A stretch of 64,000 nt of DNA, taken from the NCBI RefSeq assembly GCF_002236105.1, contig NZ_NIWU01000009.1:186001-250000 (forward strand). The letters are read 5' to 3'. The notes under the pieces are model-generated. The model did no database searches. It was not told the DNA's origin and was given only the letters and a program-made list of their open reading frames with translations. Of this stretch, positions 48,660 to 56,725 are shown piece after piece; position 1 is the first letter of the stretch; each line of letters starts with the position of its first letter. Made by a program: the position numbers and the translations under genes. The DNA comes from Pseudomonas umsongensis. GTDB lineage: Bacteria > Pseudomonadota > Gammaproteobacteria > Pseudomonadales > Pseudomonadaceae.

Positions 48660-49903
48660 AAATAGCCATCATCGGCAGCGGTATTTCCGGCCTGACCTGC
48701 GCCTACCTGCTCAACCGCAAACACGACATCACTGTGTTCGAAGCCAGTGACTGGATCGGTGGCCATAGCCATACGGTCGAGGTTGAAGTAAAGGGCGAAC
48801 GCCATGCCATCGATACGGGTTTTATCGTCTTCAACGACTGGACCTATCCCAACTTCATCCGTCTGCTGGATCAACTCGGCGTGGCTTCGCAACCCACCGA
48901 GATGAGCTTTTCGGTCCAGGACCCGCACACCGGCATTGAATACAACGGCGGCAACCTCAACCAAGTGTTTGCCCAGCGAAGCAATCTGCTTTCACCTGGC
49001 TTCTGGGGCATGTTGCGCGAGATCTTGCGTTTCAACCGCCAAGCCCCACGTGATCTGGAAGAACAGCGCATCACTGCCGACACCACGCTGGGCGCCTACT
49101 TGCGGGAAAACGGCTACGGCCAGCGTTTTATCGAACATTACATCGTCCCTATGGGGTCGGCGATCTGGTCGATGTCACTGGGCGACATGCAGCGTTTTCC
49201 GCTGCAGTTCTTCGTACGCTTTTGTAAAAATCACGGCCTCTTGTCCGTCACCCACCGGCCGCAATGGCGTGTGGTCAGCGGCGGATCGCGCCAATACGTA
49301 GCGGCGTTGAGTGCCGGCTTTGTCGAGCGTATCCACCTTAACTGCCCGGTGTATCGCGTGGAACGTGACCTGGGCGGGGTCACCCTGCACTGTGCGACCG
49401 GAAGCAAACGTTTTGACAACGTTGTGTTCGCCTGTCACAGCGATCAGGCGCTACGCCTGTTGGCCGCTCCCAGCCGAGCCGAGCGAGAGATACTCGGTGC
49501 ACTGCATTACGCCGAAAACGATGTCGTGCTGCACAGCGACACCCGCCTGCTGCCCAACCGTCGCCGAGCATGGGCGAGCTGGAACTACCGCCTCGGCGGC
49601 TCAGCCCAGCACCTGGCAGCTGTTACCTACAACATGAATATCCTCCAGGGGCTTTCGAGCGACACCACCTTTTGCGTCAGCCTGAACCAGACCGCAGCCA
49701 TCGACCCCGGCAAAATCCTCGATCGCTTCCGCTACGCCCATCCGCAATACAGCCAGGCAGGCATGACCGCACAAGCGCGTTGGCAAGAATTACAGGGGCC
49801 CCAGTTCAGCTACTACTGCGGCGCCTACTGGGCCAACGGTTTCCACGAGGACGGCGTGGTCAGCGCCTTGCGCGTGGCGAGTGCTTTCGGAGAAAAACTG
49901 TGA
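48656..49903 (+). CDS. FAD-dependent oxidoreductase (amine-oxidase/desaturase-like) of the lipid operon
   Basis: ATG 48656 gives a 415-residue flavoprotein with the dinucleotide motif GSGISGLTCAYLLNRKHD and the second FAD motif near VFEASDWIGGHSHTVEVE. Related proteins sit beside CFA-synthase-like methyltransferases, and such pairs include the enzymes of furan fatty acid formation (UfaD/UfaM in Rhodobacter). It may desaturate or oxidise a methylated fatty acyl chain. It overlaps both adjacent genes by four bases. Confidence 0.9.
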   Translation: MKIAIIGSGISGLTCAYLLNRKHDITVFEASDWIGGHSHTVEVEVKGERHAIDTGFIVFNDWTYPNFIRLLDQLGVASQPTEMSFSVQDPHTGIEYNGGNLNQVFAQRSNLLSPGFWGMLREILRFNRQAPRDLEEQRITADTTLGAYLRENGYGQRFIEHYIVPMGSAIWSMSLGDMQRFPLQFFVRFCKNHGLLSVTHRPQWRVVSGGSRQYVAALSAGFVERIHLNCPVYRVERDLGGVTLHCATGSKRFDNVVFACHSDQALRLLAAPSRAEREILGALHYAENDVVLHSDTRLLPNRRRAWASWNYRLGGSAQHLAAVTYNMNILQGLSSDTTFCVSLNQTAAIDPGKILDRFRYAHPQYSQAGMTAQARWQELQGPQFSYYCGAYWANGFHEDGVVSALRVASAFGEKL

Positions 49904-50691
49904 ACAGTGCACTGTACCGCGGCTGGGTCAGCCACCGACGGCTGCTGCCGCGCACCCATGGGTTTCGCTACCGCATGGGGATGCTCTACCTCGATCTGGC
50001 GGAACAATCGCAGGTGCTGGCCTTATCCTGGTTCGCCGGACATTCGCGCTGGGCCGCCTTCGCCTTCCGCGAAACTGACTACCTGCCGCTTGCAACGCGC
50101 CAGGGCATGAGCCTGAGCGATGCAGTGCGCCAGCGCGTGGAACAGGCCCTTGGTCACGCGCCGCAGGGACGCATCTGTCTGCTCACCCAACCCCGTAGCT
50201 GGGGGCTGTCCTTTAATCCGGTCAACCTGTTTTACTGCTTCGAATCCGACGGCAGCCTGGCCGCCATTCTCTGCGAAGTCAGCAATACCCCTTGGCGAGA
50301 GCGTTACCACTATGTGCTGCCGACCCATGCAACCGGTGAGTCATGCCACCGGGTCGCCAAGAGCTTTCACGTCTCGCCCTTCCTGCCTCGTGACCTGGAG
50401 TACCGCATGCGGTTTTCCGCTCCCGGCCAAACGCTGCACGTGAACATGCAGGATTGGCAGGGTGAGCAAAAAATATTTGAAGCCGGCCTGGGTCTGGAGC
50501 GCGTCGAACTGACGCGCCAAAGCCTGCATCGCCACCTTCTGGACTTTCCCTGGATGACCGCCAAGACCCTGCTCGGCATTTACTCGCAGGCTCTACGTCT
50601 GCTGCTCAAGCGTCTGCCCCTGGTTTCCCATCAACCCGCCGCCGGTGAATACCGCACCGCAAACCTGGAGTCTCGCCATGACGAATCCTAG
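49900..50691 (+). CDS. DUF1365 protein of the lipid operon
   Basis: GTG 49900 overlaps the previous stop by four bases and opens VNSALYRGWVSHRRLLPRTH, the usual start of DUF1365 proteins (263 residues). NPVNLFYCFESDG and VSNTPWRERYHYVL are also typical. Function is unknown, but the gene is almost always next to the FAD oxidoreductase and CFA-like methyltransferase genes. The next gene starts within its last codons (50678). Confidence 0.92.
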   Translation: MNSALYRGWVSHRRLLPRTHGFRYRMGMLYLDLAEQSQVLALSWFAGHSRWAAFAFRETDYLPLATRQGMSLSDAVRQRVEQALGHAPQGRICLLTQPRSWGLSFNPVNLFYCFESDGSLAAILCEVSNTPWRERYHYVLPTHATGESCHRVAKSFHVSPFLPRDLEYRMRFSAPGQTLHVNMQDWQGEQKIFEAGLGLERVELTRQSLHRHLLDFPWMTAKTLLGIYSQALRLLLKRLPLVSHQPAAGEYRTANLESRHDES

Positions 50692-51943
50692 CCTGACCCC
50701 AATAACGTGTGGCTCTGCTGCCAACGGGATAGGCGCCCGTGTATTGAAAAAAGGCGTCTTGCATCAACTGGCGCACCTGCGCCACGGACACTTGGTCATC
50801 ATCGTCGACGGAGAGCCACTGAGCTTCGGCCAGCCTGGCGCGGCACCGCATGGCGAGATAGAAGTGCATAATGCGGCGCTCTGGCCAATGGTGGCGGTGA
50901 ATGGCTCAATTGGCGCCGGCGAGGCCTATATCCACGGTTACTGGAGCAGCCCCGACCTGACGGCCGTGATTCGCGTATTCGTTGCCAACCTCGACGTACT
51001 GGATGGAATGGAGCGCGGCCTGGCACGTCTACGCCGTCCCCTGGCAAAAGCGTTGCACTGGCTCAACCGCAACACACGCCAAGGCTCGCAACGCAACATT
51101 TCTGCGCATTACGACCTGGGCAACGCGCTGTTTGAACACCTGCTGGACCCCAGCATGATGTATTCGGCAGCCATGTTCCGGTCCAGCAACGATAGCCTTG
51201 AACAAGCTCAAATGTACAAGCTGGAGCGCATCTGCCAAAAGCTCGATCTCAAACCCAGCGACCACCTGCTGGAAATCGGCACAGGTTGGGGCGGCATGGC
51301 CATTTATGCGGCCACCCGATACGGCTGCAAGGTCACCACCACCACGCTGTCGCGTGAGCAGTTTGCCTACACCCAGCGCCTGATCGAAGAGCAGTGCCTG
51401 CAAGGCCGCATCACCCTGTTGCTGCAGGACTACCGTGACCTGACGGGTCAATACGACAAGCTGGTGTCGATCGAGATGATCGAGGCCGTCGGCCACCGCT
51501 TCCTGCCCACTTACTTCAAACAGTGCGCGCACCTGCTCAAGGAACACGGGCTTATGCTATTGCAGGCCATCACCATTCGAGACCAGCGCTACGAGCAGGC
51601 GAAAAAAACCGTCGACTTCATCCAGCGCTATATCTTCCCGGGTGGCGCCTTGCCTTCGGTGAGCACCATGCTGCACACCATCAGTCGCGACACCGACCTG
51701 AACCTTCATCACATGGAGGACTTCGGGCTTCACTACGCACGCACCCTTCGCCTGTGGCACGAGAACCTGCGACGCAGCCGGCACAACCTGGAAGCGTTAG
51801 GCTATGACGAGGCGTTTTTCCGCCTGTGGGAGTTTTACCTGTGCTACTGCGAGGGCGGCTTCCTGGAACGAAGCATCGGCACCGCGCACCTTTTACTCGC
51901 CAAACCCGGGGCACGGCCGCAGCCTTTCGGCCTGGAGGCGTGA
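50678..51943 (+). CDS. CFA-synthase-like SAM-dependent lipid methyltransferase
   Basis: ATG 50678 has GGAG six to nine bases upstream. The 421-residue protein has the CFA synthase layout: an N-terminal lipid-binding region, SAHYDLGNALFEHLLDPSMM, the SAM motif LLEIGTGWGGMAIYA, and the conserved cysteine segment YLCYCEGGFLERSIG. It would transfer a methyl or methylene group to an unsaturated acyl chain of a membrane phospholipid. In this operon context it may make methylated or furan fatty acids rather than cyclopropane rings; only chemistry could tell. Confidence 0.92.
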   Translation: MTNPSLTPITCGSAANGIGARVLKKGVLHQLAHLRHGHLVIIVDGEPLSFGQPGAAPHGEIEVHNAALWPMVAVNGSIGAGEAYIHGYWSSPDLTAVIRVFVANLDVLDGMERGLARLRRPLAKALHWLNRNTRQGSQRNISAHYDLGNALFEHLLDPSMMYSAAMFRSSNDSLEQAQMYKLERICQKLDLKPSDHLLEIGTGWGGMAIYAATRYGCKVTTTTLSREQFAYTQRLIEEQCLQGRITLLLQDYRDLTGQYDKLVSIEMIEAVGHRFLPTYFKQCAHLLKEHGLMLLQAITIRDQRYEQAKKTVDFIQRYIFPGGALPSVSTMLHTISRDTDLNLHHMEDFGLHYARTLRLWHENLRRSRHNLEALGYDEAFFRLWEFYLCYCEGGFLERSIGTAHLLLAKPGARPQPFGLEA

Positions 51944-51945
51944 AC

Positions 51946-52443
51946 GTGCGAGGCCGGTTGTTGCTCAACGCAGGACTGTTCCAGATCGGCTGGTTCGCCT
52001 GTGTGCTGGGTGCGCAACGGCCGTGGCTGTTGCTGCTGGCAATGACCTGCCTGGCGATACACCTGCTATGGATTGCAAACACCCCTGATGAGTGGCGTTA
52101 TCTGTTGAAGGTGTCAGCCTGCGGCTGGGTCCTGGACAGTGCTCTATTGCATCTCGGGGTATTCCAGTTTCCCGGTGCCACACTCATTTTGCCGCCCTGG
52201 CTGGCAATCCTCTGGCTACTTTTCGCCAGTACTTTGCGTCACAGCCTGAGCTGGACAAAGCGCCCTTGGTGGATAGGCAGCCTGCTAGGGGCTATTGGCG
52301 GGCCTCTCTCTTACTGGGGAGGTGCCAGGTTGGCTGATGTCGGCCTGCCGCTGGGTACCTGGCCCAGCATTCTGTTACTCGCTTTGATTTGGGCGATGTT
52401 GATGCCGGCATTGCACTGGCTGGCCGGACAGCCTGCTCGTTGA
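51946..52443 (+). CDS. DUF2878 membrane protein of the lipid operon
   Basis: GTG 51946 is preferred over GTG 51940 because GGAGG (51934-51938) is seven bases from it. The 165-residue protein has four to five transmembrane helices (LLLNAGLFQIGWFACVLG, WLLLLAMTCLAIHLLW, others) matching DUF2878. Role unknown; it is a regular partner of this lipid gene set. Its stop is one base from the end of the convergent DUF3833 gene. Confidence 0.88.
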   Translation: MRGRLLLNAGLFQIGWFACVLGAQRPWLLLLAMTCLAIHLLWIANTPDEWRYLLKVSACGWVLDSALLHLGVFQFPGATLILPPWLAILWLLFASTLRHSLSWTKRPWWIGSLLGAIGGPLSYWGGARLADVGLPLGTWPSILLLALIWAMLMPALHWLAGQPAR

Positions 52444-52444
52444 C

Positions 52445-52969
52445 TCAAGATTGCTTGCGGAAGAACAAGGTGATCTGGCCAACCTCCACGTTGAACTTGG
52501 ACATGTACGAGCGATTGATCAGGGTGTTCTCGTCCATCAAGTACATCCAGTCGTCCAGATGAACCTCATACTCCTTGCCGTCCACCGGCAACCTCAGCAC
52601 ATATCGCCAGCGCAATGCATTACCTGCCACCTCACCCTGCGCCTCGCCCACCACGTCGCCAGCGGTTCCACGCCATTGGCCAGGTCCGGCCGGGGTGAGC
52701 GTCCACACGCGTTTCTGCCGAGTACCGTCGCTGTACGTAAATGACTCGTCGAGGATCAGCCGGTTACCTTCAGAGTGGCCATTGATCTCTACGTGGAAGC
52801 GTTTGGTGACCTCGCCTGAACGCTTTTGAAAGATTCCCCAGGCTTCAACCCGCCCCTCGAAAAATTCGCGCAAATCAAGCTTGGGGGTTTCCTGACTGTA
52901 GGTCTGCACATCCACCCGACTACAACTTGCAAGGCCGATGCACAGCAGCAATAGCCATATCCTCAGCAT
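52445..52969 (-). CDS. DUF3833 lipoprotein
   Basis: ATG 52969 (MLRIWLLLLCIGLASC) has GAGGAG seven bases upstream and a clear lipobox (LASC). The 174-residue lipoprotein has the DUF3833 pattern (LDLREFFEGRVEAWGIFQKR, LDDWMYLMDENTLINRSYMS) and resembles lipocalin-like beta barrels. It is a standard partner of the CFA-like operon and here is convergent with it, transcribed after the chalcone-isomerase-like gene from a promoter with its own LitR-type site. Confidence 0.9.
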   Translation of the reverse strand: MLRIWLLLLCIGLASCSRVDVQTYSQETPKLDLREFFEGRVEAWGIFQKRSGEVTKRFHVEINGHSEGNRLILDESFTYSDGTRQKRVWTLTPAGPGQWRGTAGDVVGEAQGEVAGNALRWRYVLRLPVDGKEYEVHLDDWMYLMDENTLINRSYMSKFNVEVGQITLFFRKQS

Positions 52970-52988
52970 GCATATCTCCTCGATGTTT

Positions 52989-53543
52989 TCAGGGTTTGGC
53001 GATGCCCAGCAATTGGTCGCGCAGTTGCGGGTCGCGGGTTCGGGGGTCAAGCCAGATGGAGAAAAAGGCTTCGGCGAACGCCTCGTCCTTCACCACATGC
53101 CGCAGATTCTCGCCGACGTAAAAACGTGCGCCCTCTGCAGGCACATAGACGCCTGTGATGCGGTCACCGGCGCGCACATCGACAAAGGCCTTGAGCATCT
53201 CCCGCTCCCAACGGGCCATCAATTGCGAATTCGGAGGGGTGCGCGACAGGCGGCGGATTTCCTTGATGCTGGCCTCGACCAGATCCTCGCGACTGATCGC
53301 GCGTCGGTAGGTCAGCTCCAGCGCAAAAGGCACATCCGCGCCTGGCAGATCACCGGCAAGCAGGAGTGGGCTCCACAATTGCGCGCTGTAGATGGAAAAA
53401 CCGAATATTCGCATCTCGCCGCCCCCTATCCGACGAGCATCGGGCAGGGCCTCGCGCCAATCAGCCAACAGTCCTGGGCTCTGGAGCATCAGAACAAGAC
53501 AGACAACGTGGCGGATAAAGCGGTCTGTCTGCATATCGTGCAA
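52989..53543 (-). CDS. Chalcone-isomerase-like exported protein
   Basis: The 184-residue protein has a signal peptide (FIRHVVCLVLMLQSPGLLADW) and the chalcone-isomerase-like core (GGGEMRIFGFSIYSAQLW, LELTYRRAISREDLVEASI). Bacterial members are periplasmic and are thought to bind fatty acids or small hydrophobic molecules rather than isomerise chalcones. ATG 53543 or 53534 may be the start. It leads a two-gene unit with the DUF3833 lipoprotein; a LitR-type element lies 37 bases upstream. Confidence 0.88.
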   Translation of the reverse strand: MHDMQTDRFIRHVVCLVLMLQSPGLLADWREALPDARRIGGGEMRIFGFSIYSAQLWSPLLLAGDLPGADVPFALELTYRRAISREDLVEASIKEIRRLSRTPPNSQLMARWEREMLKAFVDVRAGDRITGVYVPAEGARFYVGENLRHVVKDEAFAEAFFSIWLDPRTRDPQLRDQLLGIAKP

Positions 53544-53579
53544 AGGCCTCGATAAGACTCAAGGGACGCCTTTAAAAGC

Positions 53580-53603
53580 TATACCAAATTTTTATTTTGT
53601 ACA
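53580..53603 (-). promoter_or_regulatory. LitR-type operator before the convergent lipid genes
   Basis: Plus-strand TATACC (53580-53585), 12 bases, TGTACA (53598-53603): the T(G/A)TACA-N12-TGTACA element with one mismatch. It overlaps a possible -10 box TATAGC (53583-53578 on the minus strand) 34 bases before the chalcone-isomerase-like start. Exact N12 spacing in both promoters that face the cluster argues against chance. Confidence 0.65.
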
Positions 53604-53666
53604 GCTAATAACCTCTACGGTCAGCAATGAAAGGCGGTATCTGACGAGCTCAAGCCCTCACGGATA

Positions 53667-54542
53667 TCACGCCCCTGCCATCTCCCTGACAATGTCAAAG
53701 AACGTCGTCAGGATGCGCCGGGAACTCTGCGCTCGCAGGCAAACCAGGGTCTCGGTAAAACGTTGCTGGCAATCGACGATCGGCAAGCCGCGAATCCGCG
53801 AATCCGCACCGAGTTCGGCCGCCGAAACAACGCCGACGCCCATACCGATGGCGACGGCCTCACGGGCCGCTTCACGCCCCTCCACCTCGATGGCCTTGCG
53901 AATGCGCAAGCCCGCGGTTGCCATCTCCTCCTCCAGGGACAGTCGCGTCACCGAGCCCTGCTCGCGCAATACCAGGGGCGTGTTGTCCAGGTCGGCGAGG
54001 CAGATGGAAGTTCGTTGTGCCCAGGGATGGTCATGGGCGACGAAGGCGAGCATCGGATCGCTGCGCAGGGGCAGCTTGAGCAGTCGGTCATCTTCGATAT
54101 TGCGCCCCAGCAGGGCGATGTCTGCCTGGTGGCCGAACAGCCGCTGCAGGACCTCATCGGTATTGGCCGTTTCCACTTTCACATCCACGCCCGGGTATCG
54201 AGCACAGAAGCGCGCGACGTAAGGCAGCACATGCACGGGCGCGTCCACGGCCAGGTTCAGGGTCCCTGTCGACAGTGTGCGGTAGTCCATCAACATGTCG
54301 TGGGCATCGACACTGATATCGAACAGGCGCTGGGTTAGCCCGAACAAGCGCTCGCCCACTTCCGTCAGGCGCACCAGGCGTTTGTCCCGGAAAAACACCA
54401 TCACACCGTAGTACTCCTCAAGCTTGCGCACCTGGTCGGACACCGCTGGCTGGGACAGGCAGAGCTGTTCGGCCGCGCGCGTGAAACTGCCATTGATTGC
54501 CACGGCGTGGAAAGCCTTGAGCTGGGTATGGGAGATCGTCAT
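53667..54542 (-). CDS. LysR-family regulator of the AEP genes (probable)
   Basis: The 291-residue protein has a LysR winged helix (LKAFHAVAINGSFTRAAEQL, then LSQPAVSDQVRKLEEYYG) and an effector domain. It is divergent from the RidA/FAD-oxidoreductase operon. A T-N11-A palindrome lies 38 bases upstream of its start and recurs before phnW, making it the best candidate for AEP-responsive control of both units and of itself. Confidence 0.9.
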   Translation of the reverse strand: MTISHTQLKAFHAVAINGSFTRAAEQLCLSQPAVSDQVRKLEEYYGVMVFFRDKRLVRLTEVGERLFGLTQRLFDISVDAHDMLMDYRTLSTGTLNLAVDAPVHVLPYVARFCARYPGVDVKVETANTDEVLQRLFGHQADIALLGRNIEDDRLLKLPLRSDPMLAFVAHDHPWAQRTSICLADLDNTPLVLREQGSVTRLSLEEEMATAGLRIRKAIEVEGREAAREAVAIGMGVGVVSAAELGADSRIRGLPIVDCQQRFTETLVCLRAQSSRRILTTFFDIVREMAGA

Positions 54543-54579
54543 GGGGGCCTACCTATAGTTTCAACTTATTCATGCATAC

Positions 54580-54598
54580 GATAAATCGATTTTATTTA
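54580..54598 (+). promoter_or_regulatory. LysR-type box between lysR and ridA
   Basis: GATAAATCGATTTTATTTA contains T-N11-A (TAAATCGATTTTA) with the palindromic core AAATCGATTT. The same core with T-N11-A layout is found at 56638 before phnW. It sits 38 bases from the lysR start and about 80 bases before the ridA-like start. Confidence 0.6.
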
Positions 54599-54676
54599 TG
54601 AACAATGAACTGCAAGGATGGATTTCGCAAATGCCTTGGCCAACGGGCCGCTGCTTGGATCAATCAGGAATGCCTA

Positions 54677-55027
54677 ATGGAAATCGAACGTTTCGCCACG
54701 ATAAAACGCCGTTCGGACATGGTCCGGCATGACGACGTCCTCTACATCGGGGGCCAGGTTGCCACGGACCTCAGTGGCAATATCGAGGCACAGACCCACG
54801 AGGTTCTCTGCGCCATCGAGCAGCTGTTGCTCAGTGTCGGCAGCGACCGTACGCGGGTGCTTTCGGTGCGCATCCTGCTGGCTCACCGCGAGGACTATGA
54901 AGGGCTCAACAGGGTCTGGGACGAATTTTTCCCCGAAGGCCATGCCCCCGCACGCGCTTGTACCCTGGCCAACCTGATCGACCCCGGTTGGCGCGTGGAA
55001 ATGATCGTGGTCGCCGCGTGCGGCTGA
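54677..55027 (+). CDS. RidA-family (YjgF/UK114) deaminase
   Basis: ATG 54677 has AGGA upstream and gives a 116-residue RidA-type protein (VLYIGGQVA at the start, then VGSDRTRVLSVRILLAHRED, PARACTLANLIDPGWRVEMIVVA). The conserved Arg of active imine deaminases is in the ARACT region. RidA proteins hydrolyse reactive imines and enamines to ketones and ammonia. Placed before an aminophosphonate oxidoreductase, it likely clears or hydrolyses the imine that enzyme releases. It is 45 bases before the FAD gene. Confidence 0.9.
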   Translation: MEIERFATIKRRSDMVRHDDVLYIGGQVATDLSGNIEAQTHEVLCAIEQLLLSVGSDRTRVLSVRILLAHREDYEGLNRVWDEFFPEGHAPARACTLANLIDPGWRVEMIVVAACG

Positions 55028-55072
55028 TTGCGTCCTGAATGCCACCCGCAACCCATCGAACGGAGACTCCCC

Positions 55073-56464
55073 ATGCGCCCCTTCTGGCTCGACCAGGCCC
55101 TGAAAAGCCAATCCGATACGCCCTGCCCACCATTGCGCCAGGACACCCACGCCGACGTCTGCATCGTCGGCGGTGGTTACACCGGCCTGTGGACCGCCAT
55201 CATGCTCAAGGAACAGAACCCCGAACTGGACGTTGTCATCGTCGAAGCGGACATCTGCGGTGCCGGCGCCAGTGGACGCAACGGCGGTTGTGCGCTGTCC
55301 TGGTCGGCCAAGTTCTTCACCCTGGAGCGCTTGTTCGGGGTCGAAGAGGCTGTGCGCCTGGTCAAGGAATCGGAACAGAGCATCTACGCCATCGGCGCCT
55401 TCTGCAAAAAATACGCGGTGGACGCCGACTACCGCCTCGATGGCACGCTCTACACCGCGACCAACCGCGCCCAGGTCGGTTCGACGGACGGGGTGATCGC
55501 GGCGCTGGAGCGCAATGGCATCAACTCCTTTACCAAACGCGCACTCCCTGAGGTGCAACGCATGTCGGGCTCAACCCGTCACGTCGAAGGCTGGTTTTCA
55601 CCGGCGGCGGCGAGTGTGCAACCGGGCAAGCTGGTGCGTGGCCTGCGCCGGGTTGCGCTCGACCTGGGCGTGCGGATCCACGAGGGTTCGCCGATGACCG
55701 GCCTCGAACACGGGCTGCCGGCCACCGTCAACACGCCGGGCGGGAAAGTCGTAGCCAAGCGCGTAGTCATGGCCATCAACGCCTGGATGGCCCGTGCCTT
55801 TCCAGAGTTTTCGCGCTCGGTGGCCATCGTCTCCAGCGACATGATCATCACCGAACCGCGCCCCGACCTGCTCGAACGAATCGGCCTGACCAGCGGGGTC
55901 ACCGTACTCGACTCGCGCATCTTCGTGCACTACTACCACAACACCCCGGACGGCCGGATCATGCTCGGCAAAGGTGGCAATACCTTCGCCTACGGCGGGC
56001 GCATCCTGCCAGTATTCGACCAGCCTTCGCCCTACAAGGGCTTGTTGCGCAAGACCCTGGCCGAGTTCTTCCCGGACTTTGCCGACGTCGGCATTGCCGC
56101 CACGTGGAACGGCCCGTCCGATCGATCCGTCACCGGGCTGCCGTTCTTCGGCCGAATGGGCGCAAGCGGCAACGTGTTTTATGGCTTCGGCTATTCCGGC
56201 AGCGGCGTCGGTCCCTGTCATATGGGTGGGCAAATCCTTTCATCGCTGGTGTTGGGGCAGGACAACCCCTGGACACGCTCGCCGCTGGTGCAAGGACCGC
56301 TCGGCCTGTTTCCGCCAGAGCCGATCCGCTACCTGGGCTCGCTAATGGTGCGCAACGCCATTCGCCGCAAAGAGCACGCCGAGGACCGCAACCTGCGCCC
56401 CCGTCGACTGGACGTGCGCCTGGCGAAATTCGCCGCGGCGGCCGGCAAGTCGGACAAGGCATAG
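55073..56464 (+). CDS. Aminophosphonate FAD oxidoreductase
   Basis: ATG 55073 has GGAGA eight bases upstream. The 463-residue DAO-superfamily flavoenzyme has VCIVGGGYTGLWTAIMLKE and the SGRNGG motif, and ends with the family's FYGFGYSGSGVGPCHMGG. It matches the group described as putative aminophosphonate oxidoreductases in phosphonate loci; characterised relatives oxidise AEP or N-methyl-AEP to phosphonoacetaldehyde. It would feed the PhnX step in parallel with PhnW. A hairpin terminator follows. Confidence 0.9.
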   Translation: MRPFWLDQALKSQSDTPCPPLRQDTHADVCIVGGGYTGLWTAIMLKEQNPELDVVIVEADICGAGASGRNGGCALSWSAKFFTLERLFGVEEAVRLVKESEQSIYAIGAFCKKYAVDADYRLDGTLYTATNRAQVGSTDGVIAALERNGINSFTKRALPEVQRMSGSTRHVEGWFSPAAASVQPGKLVRGLRRVALDLGVRIHEGSPMTGLEHGLPATVNTPGGKVVAKRVVMAINAWMARAFPEFSRSVAIVSSDMIITEPRPDLLERIGLTSGVTVLDSRIFVHYYHNTPDGRIMLGKGGNTFAYGGRILPVFDQPSPYKGLLRKTLAEFFPDFADVGIAATWNGPSDRSVTGLPFFGRMGASGNVFYGFGYSGSGVGPCHMGGQILSSLVLGQDNPWTRSPLVQGPLGLFPPEPIRYLGSLMVRNAIRRKEHAEDRNLRPRRLDVRLAKFAAAAGKSDKA

Positions 56465-56500
56465 CGCAGCGTCAGGTCTGCGATATTTGTTTGGCTGATC

Positions 56501-56531
56501 AACCCTGCCTGGCGCTTGCCAGGCGGGGTTT
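56501..56531 (+). terminator. Terminator after the FAD oxidoreductase gene
   Basis: AACCCTGCCTGGC-GCTT-GCCAGGCGGGGTTT forms a 13-pair stem with one T-G pair, followed by a T-rich stretch (TTTCCTGGTTTC). It separates the RidA/FAD unit from phnW. Confidence 0.7.
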
Positions 56532-56637
56532 CCTGGTTTCAACCGTTCAATTGAGCCGCGAGCGAAGATTTGCGGCGTGCCGATATCGATCAATGCGCCC
56601 AGTTTCCACTTATAAGCCCAGCTTGTTTGTGACATGT

Positions 56638-56657
56638 GATAAATCGATTTCAGTTAT
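56638..56657 (+). promoter_or_regulatory. LysR-type box before phnW
   Basis: GATAAATCGATTTCAGTTAT shares 16 of the first 19 positions with the box at 54580 and keeps T-N11-A (TAAATCGATTTCA). It lies about 70 bases before the phnW start, fitting activation by the nearby LysR protein. Confidence 0.6.
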
Positions 56658-56725
56658 TTTTCCGCAGGTGTTTTGATCAGCACATGCATCACTCCCCTAC
56701 AAAAACAACACCGCCGGAGAAGATC

